Assembly: GCA_028684915.1 (NCBI GenBank)
Contig: JAQUEZ010000069.1
Coordinates: forward strand, 1 to 29,354
Length of the DNA stretch: 29,354 nucleotides
Direction: 5' to 3'
Source: Desulfobulbus sp.
GTDB lineage: Bacteria; Desulfobacterota; Desulfobulbia; Desulfobulbales; Desulfobulbaceae
The position numbers and the translations under genes were made by a program. Positions 18,816-27,642 of this stretch are shown one piece after another (the first letter of the stretch is position 1; each line of letters begins with the position of its first letter). The notes beneath the pieces were generated by a model, which was not told where the DNA came from, made no database searches, and saw only the letters and a program-made list of their open reading frames with translations.

Positions 18816-18851
18816 CGAGAAAGAGGTTTGGAGGGTGGTATGGCTGGTATT

Positions 18852-18926
18852 TGGTGGGCGATACAGGATTTGAACCTGTGACTTCCACCGTGTGAAGGTG
18901 GCACTCTCCCACTGAGTTAATCGCCC
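18852..18926 (-). tRNA. tRNA-Val (anticodon CAC), CCA encoded
   Basis: On the minus strand the 7-base acceptor stem GGGCGAT pairs with ATCGCCC, followed by discriminator A and an encoded CCA (18854-18852). The anticodon arm is CCACC-TTCACAC-GGTGG, giving anticodon CAC, which reads GUG. The T arm has the expected GGTTCAAATCC. All arms fold normally. The 3' end points left, away from the recombinase array. Confidence 0.95.
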
Positions 18927-19047
18927 TGAACGTGTTGAATGCTGAGATATTCAAAAATTGCTTTTATGCACGCTCACTTTCCTGGCCCAAGATAATAAGT
19001 CCAAAGTAAATTTGATTCATTTTCAAAGGATAATGCCGCAGTGCAGT

Positions 19048-19500
19048 TTATTCTGCAGTCACCTTTTTCTTTGTTCGGGCAACTATCGCTTTTTTCAAGT
19101 TGTCTGGTATGCCTCTTTCTTTGCCGGATGCAGAACGTTTTTCAGAGAGAGCTTTTGCACAGAGCGGTTGCCGAGCAGACATACCGTATTTTTTCCGATA
19201 TTATTTTGAAGTGAGGTTGTGAGAATTCAAATGCTTCGGGGACAGCATTTTGAACTCCTGCCCACATTCAATACAGACAATCTTATTTTTCTGGATCGAT
19301 TTCTTGGGATCTATCATTGAAGCTGTTGCATCCATGTCAGCTTCAACAGTACCAGTCCCGCCTGCTTCGGAATCTTGAAGTGCTTTCAGCGCTTGAAAGG
19401 TGTCGTTGAGAGCTGCTTTGATTTCTTCAGTGGACATTTGTTTGCTGGAGATTTGTGATTGGATGATTTCAGCGGTCATTTGTACAAGTGTTTTGCTCAT
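19048..19500 (-). pseudogene. MucR/Ros-type zinc-finger regulator interrupted by one in-frame stop
   Basis: The gene starts at ATG 19500 with AGGAA upstream. It encodes a MucR-like N-terminus (MSKTLVQMTAEIIQSQISSK), a linker and the C2H2-type finger CIECGQEFKMLSPKHLNSH. A TAA at 19201-19203 stands where the family has Glu. The frame then continues without a break as YRKKYGMSARQPLCAKALSEK and on to a stop at 19048. The whole would be 150 residues, the normal length. A single change from GAA to TAA explains the break. The stop leaves the finger intact but removes the conserved tail, so a shortened protein could still be made. It is the last gene of the recombinase array, 23 bases after the IHF-like gene. 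Confidence 0.85.
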
Positions 19501-19523
19501 GATGTTCCTGTATTTTAGTTATT

Positions 19524-19814
19524 TTAAACGTTCATATCTTCTCGTAGCTGTCGACTTGGGCGGAATGTAATCATTTGACGCTCAGAAATCATCATAGAGT
19601 CTCCTGTTTGTGGATTTCTTCCTCCACGTGGTAATTTTTTATGAACAATGAAGCTGCCAGAATGAACCAATTTGATAGATTCACCTTTTATCAAGGTGCT
19701 TTTCAAGGTCAAAAAAATGGAATCAACAATTGCAGCTGCGCTTCTTTGGGAAATACCCAGCTTTTCAGTGACCGACATGGCCAATTCTTTTCGTGTTACG
19801 TTATCTTTCTTCAT
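19524..19814 (-). CDS. IHF/HU-family DNA-bending protein (IHF-alpha-like)
   Basis: This 96-residue protein spans the whole HU/IHF fold. The helical N-terminus is MKKDNVTRKELAMSVTEKLG, the beta-arm region contains RGGRNPQTG with the intercalating Pro, and the C-terminal strand-helix is ITFRPSRQLRED. The Pro-containing arm and overall form point to IHF alpha more than HU. The ATG lies two bases after the stop of the upstream trio gene, with no strong ribosome site, so translational coupling is likely. A TTG at 19829, preceded by AAAGGG, is an alternative start overlapping that gene. IHF bends DNA at attachment sites, so a dedicated copy beside recombinases could be an accessory factor for their reaction. 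Confidence 0.85.
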   Translation of the reverse strand: MKKDNVTRKELAMSVTEKLGISQRSAAAIVDSIFLTLKSTLIKGESIKLVHSGSFIVHKKLPRGGRNPQTGDSMMISERQMITFRPSRQLREDMNV

Positions 19815-19816
19815 TT

Positions 19817-20527
19817 TCAAAATTGACAACTTAACCCTTTGAGGGCGCTGAGTTCATCGCCAAATAAGATGGTTTCTATAGACCTTCCTTTCTCAAGAAC
19901 CATTATGATTTCACCGTTTTTTGTTTGAAATTCCAAGTAAGAATTGGGGTTTTCAGCTAGTTCTAATAGTTTCTTGATACCAGATCGGGCTTTTTCTGAA
20001 ATCACAATTTGCTCGTCCTTTGGTTGATGATGACTAATCAATTGCATGGATAAATCATCTTGTGCGCCATGAGATATGGATTGATAGAGATCGATCGGAT
20101 TCGATCTTGTTTTTTGCAATAGTTCTTTCTGGATATGTGCCATTGATTTTTCAAGAAACATGTTCCTTGAACGAAGTTGATCAATATACGCTTTTGTTTT
20201 CAGATCTAAGTCGGCACAGGGATATTGTTGATGAACGAGCTCTGAGTCCCTTTTTTTTATTTTTGGAAGGTCATATTCATATTCTTGTTTGCGTAAATCA
20301 ATGTAAAGACGCAATGTTTTGCTGTTCATTATTGTTTGTTTTTTTGGGCCGCCAAAATGATTTTCTGTGTACTGGGCAATTCTTGAATAATTTATTATTC
20401 CCTTCATCTCTTCTATCGTATCACATGCATTTTTGACGCACTCAAGTGAATGATGAAATTTTTTACTTTTACTTTCCTTTAAAAATCGCTTGAAAGCTAC
20501 CGCTGAATGTTCTGGTTCTAAATTCAT
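19817..20527 (-). CDS. gmtX: Third protein of the recombinase trio (GmtX-like)
   Basis: The 236-residue protein has no catalytic motif I recognise. Residues about 25-80 (from LECVKNACDTIEEMKG to GGPKKQTIMNSKTLRLYIDL) look like a winged or helix-turn-helix DNA-binding region of the kind seen in the third protein of gamma-mobile-trio loci. A helical middle (about 100-145) and a mixed C-terminal part follow. Its ATG overlaps the stop of the 1202-residue recombinase by four bases. It probably helps target or regulate the recombinases. Assignment rests mainly on position, size and the QTIMN-type motif. Similarity to Tn554 TnpC is an alternative. Confidence 0.6.
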   Translation of the reverse strand: MNLEPEHSAVAFKRFLKESKSKKFHHSLECVKNACDTIEEMKGIINYSRIAQYTENHFGGPKKQTIMNSKTLRLYIDLRKQEYEYDLPKIKKRDSELVHQQYPCADLDLKTKAYIDQLRSRNMFLEKSMAHIQKELLQKTRSNPIDLYQSISHGAQDDLSMQLISHHQPKDEQIVISEKARSGIKKLLELAENPNSYLEFQTKNGEIIMVLEKGRSIETILFGDELSALKGLSCQF

Positions 20528-23500
20528 GGATCCAATCTCACTGAATCGAAATTTATGTTTGATGATCTTGACTCATTTTTACTGCCATAATTTGCAATAA
20601 TATTATTGGCTAACGTTTGCAGGTCCTTATTCTTTAGCACTGACAAGGGGAGAGGAATCCGTTGGTCGATGCATTGTTGTATGGTTTTGTCGTTTTCTTC
20701 ACCAAGAGTATCATGAAGCCAACCTGCTAGGACAGAAGCGGCGTGAGTCGCATATTCTTGATCAGGGATTTGCAATAATAAATTTTGAGGAGAGTTTTCC
20801 GAGAGAATAATATTCATAAATTCTCTTAGCATTCTACTCGCATCCTCTGGTAGCGGTATACCTTGTCTCTTAACTAATCGAGCTTGTTCAATAATGGTCC
20901 TGACCAACCCGAAATCAGTAGATTCTTGCGTTTCTATAGCGAAATCGTCAACTGTCAGGTGTGTTCCCCCAAGTAAAATTAGTCTTCGATCCTCCTGCCC
21001 AATATCCTGCTCCAGGAGAAGATCGAAAGACGCAAGCAGCATTTCATATCGATTGAACCATTCGATGCATTGTGAAGATAATGATTCCTCGAATGAGTTA
21101 ATGCGCTCAGATAATAATTTTTTTTCTCTCTCTAACCGTTGTGCGCGAAGAGCCGCCTTTGGTGTGAGGTGATGTAACTCATGTTTCATCTCATCGAGTT
21201 GCAGGTATACTTGCTTCTCTTCTCTCCCTAAAGCGCGCATTTTGAGCATCAAATGATTGCAAGCGAAGAGTTGCTCGATAATGAAATCCGGGCCGGTAAG
21301 AAAAAAACGACAGTTGCCACATCCACCTTGTACATGAGTATGTCTAACTTCACTGCTTGAATTATTTTCGTCATTCTGTTCTTGGATCCCGCCTTGTGAG
21401 CACATGCTTCCTTTGCCACCCATGGGGCACAATCCACCCTCGACCGGTGCAAAGGATGTGAAATCATCGGGTAACAGGTCGAAAATATCTGTATTCCTTT
21501 TTTGAGCAACCAACAATCGCTCAGCATCAATTCGTGACCTGTACCGCTTTTCTATGGCTTCGAATCCTCCTGATGTCTCGCCATTGAGTGCTGCTTGCAA
21601 TAATTTCTCTCTGGCATCTACCGGTTGAAACTTGAGATAGTGGATCGTCATCAGGGCAGTGGCATGACCAGCAACGTATTCCGCAATAATGTGCGCGGGT
21701 ACGCCCATCTCAAACAGGCGGGATATCCAAGTCACACGTAGGGAGTGCAAATCAAATTTACAGCGTGGCCGTACATTGTCCTTGTCAGGAGGTTTCAGGA
21801 GAGAGATTCCATAGCCAGTTTTCTTCTTGAACTGTTTTTCAGTTTCAACGGCCAGTAGATAATATAAATGATCAATCTTTGATCGTGAGACAGGAGTGCT
21901 TGATCGGAAAGGAATTCCCAGGTGTGAATCCGTGACAAATTTAGCCAAGGATAAATCGCGAAATAGAGGAACAAACCAAGGCATATTGCTTTCAACTTCG
22001 GCAAGATCCGTTACCCGCTTTTGATCTTCTCTGGACTGGAAAAAGGAAAGCGGGTGTGGATTGGGGTCATAACGGTTCATCCATGTCATTTGTGACTCGA
22101 TAACACGATAGACCCTTGCCAGCCATTTGCCCTTTTCCCGCAGTGCCGGTTCGTTGGACGCGAGCAGCTGAGAACCGTCGGGCCATGGTACCTTGTACCC
22201 AGTTCTTCTGAGCCCATTCCATAACTGTGTCTTATTGGTGTTGACGTAAATACAAAGGGCTCGCTCCCTGCTTAATAGGTCAGATGAAAACTGAAGCACC
22301 CCCGAAGGGTTGCCATACTGTTCCTCATGACTCTTGCCGTTTTTATAGGTAAAATTTCTCAAAATGTGTTGATTCGGCACCATGCTTTTGGTGGAGAAAT
22401 CGTAACATTCATTGTCCATCAAACCTTGATCCAGCCACCGGGCTTGCACCACTCGAAAGGGTGTGAGCAGTAATATAGCCAGGCATGCTGCTCGTGAGGG
22501 GCTCCAAATGGTGATTTCTTTTGTTGGATTTTCTGGATCCGGAACTTTCACGATGTCAAGACCAGCATCTTCCGAAATTTGTCGAACCCATGAATATGCT
22601 GGAGTCCCATCTTGATCGGGGGAGAGTAATATCTCAATCATCATTTCATGGATCGTTGGCAGCAAGCTGGATCTCGGCGTTTTGTTTAATCTTGGCTGAG
22701 ATTTGGAAAATGGATTATTAATTGAGGCAAAAGGATCTTTGATGGGACCTTGGATTAAACAGGGCGCATCCGGTAGTTGTGCGAGCTGGTATACAATTCT
22801 GCACAACGTCGCGCTGTTACTCCAGCGCGATGATTTGTCGACAATGTTTCTGTTCTTTAAAAAGTACTGGAAGGTACCTTTGAACGAGGGGCGATGAGGA
22901 TTGCGCAGATCTTCTGGTTTGATATCCCACGGTGACGAAAATGATCGATCTTCCCAGGCCCATTCGAGATAACATCTCAATGTCGCGATTTTACTGCTGT
23001 CCGTAACAGCATGCTGCCACCAGAGGTAGGCAAAATCATACCATTCCTCATTGCAGTTCGTTTTTATCCATTTTAACGTCCATTTACCTTCATATTGACG
23101 GTGTTTCTGATTAAGCAACTGCAGTTTGTCGATAGGGAAGACATGACGTCCTTTTTCAATAGCGGGATGCTTGAGCCATTGAGCCAGGTGATTGTAAAAT
23201 CCCGACTTGAAATTATCAGCGCCGTAAAGATCGAGTAGATTTTGAGGGATATCATCAACGCTTTCTGACGTTGATGAAGTTATGAAATTGAAAAGGCCTC
23301 CTTGAATAGCATTTCGAGCTTCATAGCCGTTTAATATTTTGCTCGGCCAAACTGAAAAATCCGTCAACCAGGAATGAACGTTTTCAAGATGGAGGGGGAG
23401 GACGAGAATCTGCCGCGTCCGGAACCAGGCAAGGAGGGCCGCAGCCGCATGAATTGAGCACCTAACCCCATGGAAATAGGATTTCTCATCGGAGGCGTGG

Positions 23501-24132
23501 GAAAGAAAAGGTAAGGCCCACTGAACGAGACTGCGTTCTTCAGCGGATAAGTTTGCTAAAAAGAATCGAGTTTTTTCTGCGGATTTTATTCTTGAAATGT
23601 TGGGGGATGCGGATTGCTCCACTCGGGTACTCAACTGGGATAGTTTGCATATTCTCGCAATAAAATGCTCCTCAGTATTCCTAGCAAGCGAAGACCAGTC
23701 TACAAGGAGTACTGAGAGGGTATTCGGTATTCTATGAAGTTTTGATGTGTCGATTCCTTCTTGTGGTTTATTCTTATGGTGTTGCCACCATATCTCAGCA
23801 AGATGTTTGCTTATTTTTCCTTTGTTATATTTTTTAGACTGCAATTGATCTTGAAATTGAGGCCAATTTATGCCTTGTTGGTTGAAAACTGCATCTAATC
23901 TAAGAGGGCCGAGATAACTTTTCCCTAACCATTTTTGAAAACACGATTGCAGGTGGATCTTCGTGACACTTTCCAATGCAGCTGAAATTTCTTCAAGTAG
24001 ATCGGCATTATTTTTATCCTGCAGGAGAATGATCTGATCATGGGTAAGGTTACAAAAAACTCTTTGCTCGGACCAGTATCCAGTTGTTTGCTTGAGTTTG
24101 TTCGTTTCTTTGGAAACGTGGAAGTCCTTCAT
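20524..24132 (-). CDS. gmtZ: Large tyrosine recombinase with Cys-rich module (GmtZ-like)
   Basis: The 1202-residue protein has a long N-terminal region with no motif I recognise. Residues about 540-840 form a tyrosine recombinase core: Arg in LLTPFRVVQARWL (560), HSLR (796-799), GH (822-823) and Tyr 832, spaced as in XerD. The Glu usually four residues after the first Arg region is not kept. Beyond the core are Cys 902, 911, 938 and 941 (CPMGGKGSMC and GGCGNCRFFLTGPDF), which look like a zinc-binding module, then a charged coiled-coil stretch (about 965-1030). It begins three bases after the stop of the upstream recombinase. Size, order and Cys module fit GmtZ of gamma-mobile-trio islands; Tn554 TnpB is a more distant relative in form. 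Confidence 0.78.
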   Translation of the reverse strand: MKDFHVSKETNKLKQTTGYWSEQRVFCNLTHDQIILLQDKNNADLLEEISAALESVTKIHLQSCFQKWLGKSYLGPLRLDAVFNQQGINWPQFQDQLQSKKYNKGKISKHLAEIWWQHHKNKPQEGIDTSKLHRIPNTLSVLLVDWSSLARNTEEHFIARICKLSQLSTRVEQSASPNISRIKSAEKTRFFLANLSAEERSLVQWALPFLSHASDEKSYFHGVRCSIHAAAALLAWFRTRQILVLPLHLENVHSWLTDFSVWPSKILNGYEARNAIQGGLFNFITSSTSESVDDIPQNLLDLYGADNFKSGFYNHLAQWLKHPAIEKGRHVFPIDKLQLLNQKHRQYEGKWTLKWIKTNCNEEWYDFAYLWWQHAVTDSSKIATLRCYLEWAWEDRSFSSPWDIKPEDLRNPHRPSFKGTFQYFLKNRNIVDKSSRWSNSATLCRIVYQLAQLPDAPCLIQGPIKDPFASINNPFSKSQPRLNKTPRSSLLPTIHEMMIEILLSPDQDGTPAYSWVRQISEDAGLDIVKVPDPENPTKEITIWSPSRAACLAILLLTPFRVVQARWLDQGLMDNECYDFSTKSMVPNQHILRNFTYKNGKSHEEQYGNPSGVLQFSSDLLSRERALCIYVNTNKTQLWNGLRRTGYKVPWPDGSQLLASNEPALREKGKWLARVYRVIESQMTWMNRYDPNPHPLSFFQSREDQKRVTDLAEVESNMPWFVPLFRDLSLAKFVTDSHLGIPFRSSTPVSRSKIDHLYYLLAVETEKQFKKKTGYGISLLKPPDKDNVRPRCKFDLHSLRVTWISRLFEMGVPAHIIAEYVAGHATALMTIHYLKFQPVDAREKLLQAALNGETSGGFEAIEKRYRSRIDAERLLVAQKRNTDIFDLLPDDFTSFAPVEGGLCPMGGKGSMCSQGGIQEQNDENNSSSEVRHTHVQGGCGNCRFFLTGPDFIIEQLFACNHLMLKMRALGREEKQVYLQLDEMKHELHHLTPKAALRAQRLEREKKLLSERINSFEESLSSQCIEWFNRYEMLLASFDLLLEQDIGQEDRRLILLGGTHLTVDDFAIETQESTDFGLVRTIIEQARLVKRQGIPLPEDASRMLREFMNIILSENSPQNLLLQIPDQEYATHAASVLAGWLHDTLGEENDKTIQQCIDQRIPLPLSVLKNKDLQTLANNIIANYGSKNESRSSNINFDSVRLDP

Positions 24133-24135
24133 TGA

Positions 24136-25749
24136 TCAGCTCTCCTGCAACAACCTTCCCCATTCATTTTCGATTCGCCCTTCAAGTGCAGCAGCTTTAG
24201 ATATGATGTCACGTACGACTGAGCTCTCCAGGGTGTAGTAAACCTGAGTGGAATGTACACTCGCGTGACGCATAAGCATCTGCGTCGTTTCAATCGGAAT
24301 GCGAAGTATATTCGCACAATAATATCCATACATATGCCTGAGCGAATGCATGCCTAATCCTGAATTTTCCAAACCTATCCGTTTCAAAGCCCTTTTCCAT
24401 GCCTGCTTAAGTGCTGGCATGGTCAGCGGCATGCCATAATCCAGGGTATTGGTGCAGATCAGCAACCAAGGGTGCCATGGCCATCCTTTGGGATTATGTC
24501 GCCCCGTGAAACGGTTCTTCCACAAATATTCCCTTTGGTATTCCTCGAAAATCGACCAGAAATGTTGACCAAAGTATTTGTTCACCCAGAGGATAGAGTG
24601 CTCTTCATACGGTCGATTGTCAGGGGAGATTGTCATTTTCTTCAGGCTGTCAGTGAGGCCAAAAGTCATTCCCTTGAAGCCAGAATGGAGTCCGGAATTG
24701 CGCTTTCCATACAAAGTTCTGGGTTGCAGGTTACAGAGTGGGTGTTCGAGCGGGAAATGTAGATTTTTGTAGTTTCGTGCGAGAAACTCTTTTCGCGATG
24801 CGTGGCATTGCCTGTTATTTTCATCCGTCCAAGTGACGTAACCGTCTTCTGGGTCTGCCAATAAAACCTGGGCATCACCGTCTTTGGGGGCCACTCCAGC
24901 GACATCGGAAAGAAATAAATGAAGTGTCTCGCTGCTTCGCAAAGACCCCGCGCCCATTAACAGCCACAGCAGCCTATCGCGGGGATTTTTTGATTCATTT
25001 ATGAGGTCAATAAAACAGTCGACCGGAAAAGCTTTAGGGGCTTTCCTATTGATAAGTTCTGTTTTGAATCGACTGTGCGAGTATTTCCCATGAACCGATG
25101 TCTGGTAATCTCGCTTCGTATGCTGCCGGGTTGCGTGCAAATGAATAAACGGATCCCAATCCACCCTTTGTTGGAAATCGCGATATATCTCCCAGGCCGT
25201 CATGAGGCGTTCGTCATAAGGGTTAAGGGGGGCACTGTTATGAAAGGTAACTTGCCACTCATCGAATTTATTTATTGCATTCAGATACAAAGCTATGGTG
25301 TTTGTGCGTTTTGCGAGGGGCTTCCAGTATAGCCCGAGGGAGTGGAGCCAGTTGTATCTCTCGTCGGTTGCTATGCAGTAAGAATCAGTACCGAACTTTT
25401 TTGCGTTTATGAAATCAGCAAGTAATCCCTCTGTCTTTTTTGGGTCAAGTGGTTGAGGGTAGCGTACCATTACAAAATCATAAAGATGACAGAGGGCACG
25501 AACATACATTTCCAGCCTGGATGGTGTAATTTGTTCATCAAGCAAATACACAATCCACTGATTGATGATGTAACCAGGACGCCCGTTGGCAAGCAAAACA
25601 AGAGGGACCGCTCTGCCAGGGAATTCCTTAGTGTATACCCAGATGATGTGATAATTGTGCGATTTTACCATGAGGGAAAAGTAATAAGTAGTAGTATCCT
25701 TTTCTAGAATTTCACACGGAAAATTACTCTTCACCAATAATAATTCCAC
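24136..25749 (-). CDS. gmtY: Tyrosine recombinase, first gene of the trio (GmtY-like)
   Basis: The 537-residue protein carries the full set of tyrosine recombinase residues: Arg 271 in GAGSLRSSETLHL, HSLRH (468-472), Arg-His 494-495 and Tyr 504, nine residues after the His. The N-terminal half (about 60-180) has the expected SAM-like DNA-binding character. The start is GTG at 25749 without an evident ribosome site, and nearby TTG or GTG codons are alternatives. The gene begins about 45 bases from the break in comEC, so this is the outer end of a mobile element, with transcription running inward. It probably cuts and joins the element ends together with the next gene product. Confidence 0.85.
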   Translation of the reverse strand: MELLLVKSNFPCEILEKDTTTYYFSLMVKSHNYHIIWVYTKEFPGRAVPLVLLANGRPGYIINQWIVYLLDEQITPSRLEMYVRALCHLYDFVMVRYPQPLDPKKTEGLLADFINAKKFGTDSYCIATDERYNWLHSLGLYWKPLAKRTNTIALYLNAINKFDEWQVTFHNSAPLNPYDERLMTAWEIYRDFQQRVDWDPFIHLHATRQHTKRDYQTSVHGKYSHSRFKTELINRKAPKAFPVDCFIDLINESKNPRDRLLWLLMGAGSLRSSETLHLFLSDVAGVAPKDGDAQVLLADPEDGYVTWTDENNRQCHASRKEFLARNYKNLHFPLEHPLCNLQPRTLYGKRNSGLHSGFKGMTFGLTDSLKKMTISPDNRPYEEHSILWVNKYFGQHFWSIFEEYQREYLWKNRFTGRHNPKGWPWHPWLLICTNTLDYGMPLTMPALKQAWKRALKRIGLENSGLGMHSLRHMYGYYCANILRIPIETTQMLMRHASVHSTQVYYTLESSVVRDIISKAAALEGRIENEWGRLLQES

Positions 25750-25772
25750 TAAAAAATGGGCTGAATAAGCGT

Positions 25773-27632
25773 CTATCGGTAACTAAAGTATACTCTCCCT
25801 AAAATCAGACTTTGGCCGGGATCGAAGCGTTCGGTCTGGTAGCCGCCGCCGTCGAGGAGAATGTTTTTGCCGTCAGGCAGGTGCAGCAGGGTGGACGCCC
25901 CTTGGCCGACATCAAGAAAATCGACCGCCAGTTCCTTGCTGGTCTGCGGCCGCCAGAGAGAAAGGGTGAATGAAAACGCCAATGCGCCAGCCATAAATCC
26001 GGCCAGGCCAAGTCGGCGCAGGGTAAGCCGCGGGCGCAGCAACACAAGCAGCACCCCGAAGAACAGGCCGATTTCCAGGAGAGATGGCGTGATGGTCCAG
26101 ATTGAGGCGTACGGGAAGCCGCGCATGGCTTCGGCCAGCCAGATTGTCAACCGGATGCCCAATCCGCCGAAATCAAACAAAAGGCTTGCCGCATCCGGCG
26201 CAATCCAGATCAAGGGAATCGCCAGCAGCCCGCATGGCAAGGCCCAGAGGCAGAGCAGCGGTTCGATGAGCAGATTCATCACCGGGCCGATCAGCGAGAA
26301 GCGGTTGAAATGATACAGGAGGATGGGCAGGGAGCCGGCGGTGGCCGCCAGGGAAACATACAGCATCGATTGCACGGTGCTGATTCCGGTGAGAAGATGA
26401 TCCCGCCAACCCTGGCGCGGGGTTTTCGGTTTGTTCGCCAGAAGAGGCAGCCGGGGATAGATGAGGTTGATTGCGAGCACTGCGGCAAAGGACAGCTGGA
26501 ACGACGCGGAGGCCAGGGACAGCGGGCTGATCGCCAAGACGACCAGCGCGGCGGCGGCGATGAGATGGATCATCGAGCGCTGTCGTCGCGCCGCCACGGC
26601 AAACAGCGCCAGCAGGGCGGTGAGCAGCGCCCGAACAGCCGGAACGTTCATGCCGGCGATAAAGGCGTACAGCAGCAGAAACGGAGCGGTCAACGCCAGG
26701 GCCAGAGTGGGCGCATGGGTGTGGAGCAGCAGCCATTGGCTGCGTTTGAGCAGCCAGATGAACAACCCAGCCGCGAACAGACCGAGCATGCTGAAATGCA
26801 GACCGGAAATGGAAAGGGCGTGAAAACAGCCGTTTTCTTTGAACGCTTCCATGATTTGCGGCGAGATGTTCACTGTTTGGCCGATCAAGAGGGCCTGATA
26901 GAGACCGGCCAGTTCCGGCGTCAGGCGTCTGTCGAGCGTCTGTGCGATTCGTTGCCGCGTCCTTTCGGGGAGATAACGCAGGTCCCGCCAGACGGACGCG
27001 TCCTGGTCGCGCACGGGCAGCATCTCGTCTGCGGACTGTATCCACCCGGAGCAGGTGATCGATTTGGCCGCCATCAGCAGGCGATAATCAAAGGCGCCGG
27101 GCGTCTGATAGTTGCGGATGCGGTCGACCGTTGCCATGGCCATGATGTTGACGCCAGGTGCGAAACGCGGGTCAAGGGCGTTGGCCACGGAGAGTTGGAT
27201 GAGGCCGCGCGCCGGTTGAAAAGACGCGTTCCTCTCCGGCGTGTGAATGAGCAATGATTCCATTGCCAGGTCAAACCGGGTCTTCTCGCCGTCGAATTCG
27301 GGCATGGTCTGGATGCGGCCGACCAGGGTGATTTTTGTTTTGCCGTCGATCAGGCGGGAAATGTGGTGCGGGTCGCTGCTGGGTTGCAGGGCAAGGTGGG
27401 TGTGGAGCAGGCCGACGAGGAGCAGGAAGGGCAGGGCGGCCAGCGGCCGCCGCCGCCGGTCGAGGAATAGTGCCGAGGCGGCGGCAACTGCCGACAAGGG
27501 AACGACAATGGACACAACCGGCAGCTGCGCCAAGGCGCGCGCGCAAACAAAGGCAACGCTTGCCCCGGCAATGAAGCAGACTGCGGCGCAGACCAGCAGG
27601 TTGTCGACACAGCGCTGCGCAAGCCCCCTCAT
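25773..27632 (-). pseudogene. comEC: ComEC/Rec2-type DNA uptake channel, C-terminally truncated
   Basis: ComEC is the inner-membrane channel that imports single-stranded DNA during transformation. The visible part has N-terminal helices, an OB-like DUF4131 region, the competence domain with ALSISGLHFS and many membrane helices. It then has the start of the metallo-beta-lactamase domain (VDFLDVGQGASTLLHLPDG, then ILLDGGG). Homology ends near 25,795, and eight or so foreign residues lead to a stop at 25773. The HxHxDH metal site and the rest of the domain are missing, and no continuation was found in the window. The ATG at 27632 avoids overlap with waaA; a TTG at 27704 would overlap it by 62 bases. 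Function is probably lost. Confidence 0.88.
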
Positions 27633-27642
27633 GCCGAGAACG

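Noticed and set aside
452..25757. TTTAGTGG at both borders as an element terminal repeat
   Set aside because: It is only eight bases, neighbouring bases do not match, and its position relative to the comEC break does not place it at an exact end. It is mentioned only as a hint.
18926..25800. Recombinase trio integrated at tRNA-Val
   Set aside because: The tRNA 3' end points away from the array, no duplicated tRNA end was seen at the right border, and that border lies in comEC. Trio-type elements are not known to need tRNA sites.
26310..27257. Long plus-strand frame opposite comEC (315 codons)
   Set aside because: It lies antisense to a well-recognised gene in GC-rich DNA, and its Gln/Gly/Arg-rich translation is typical of a shadow frame.
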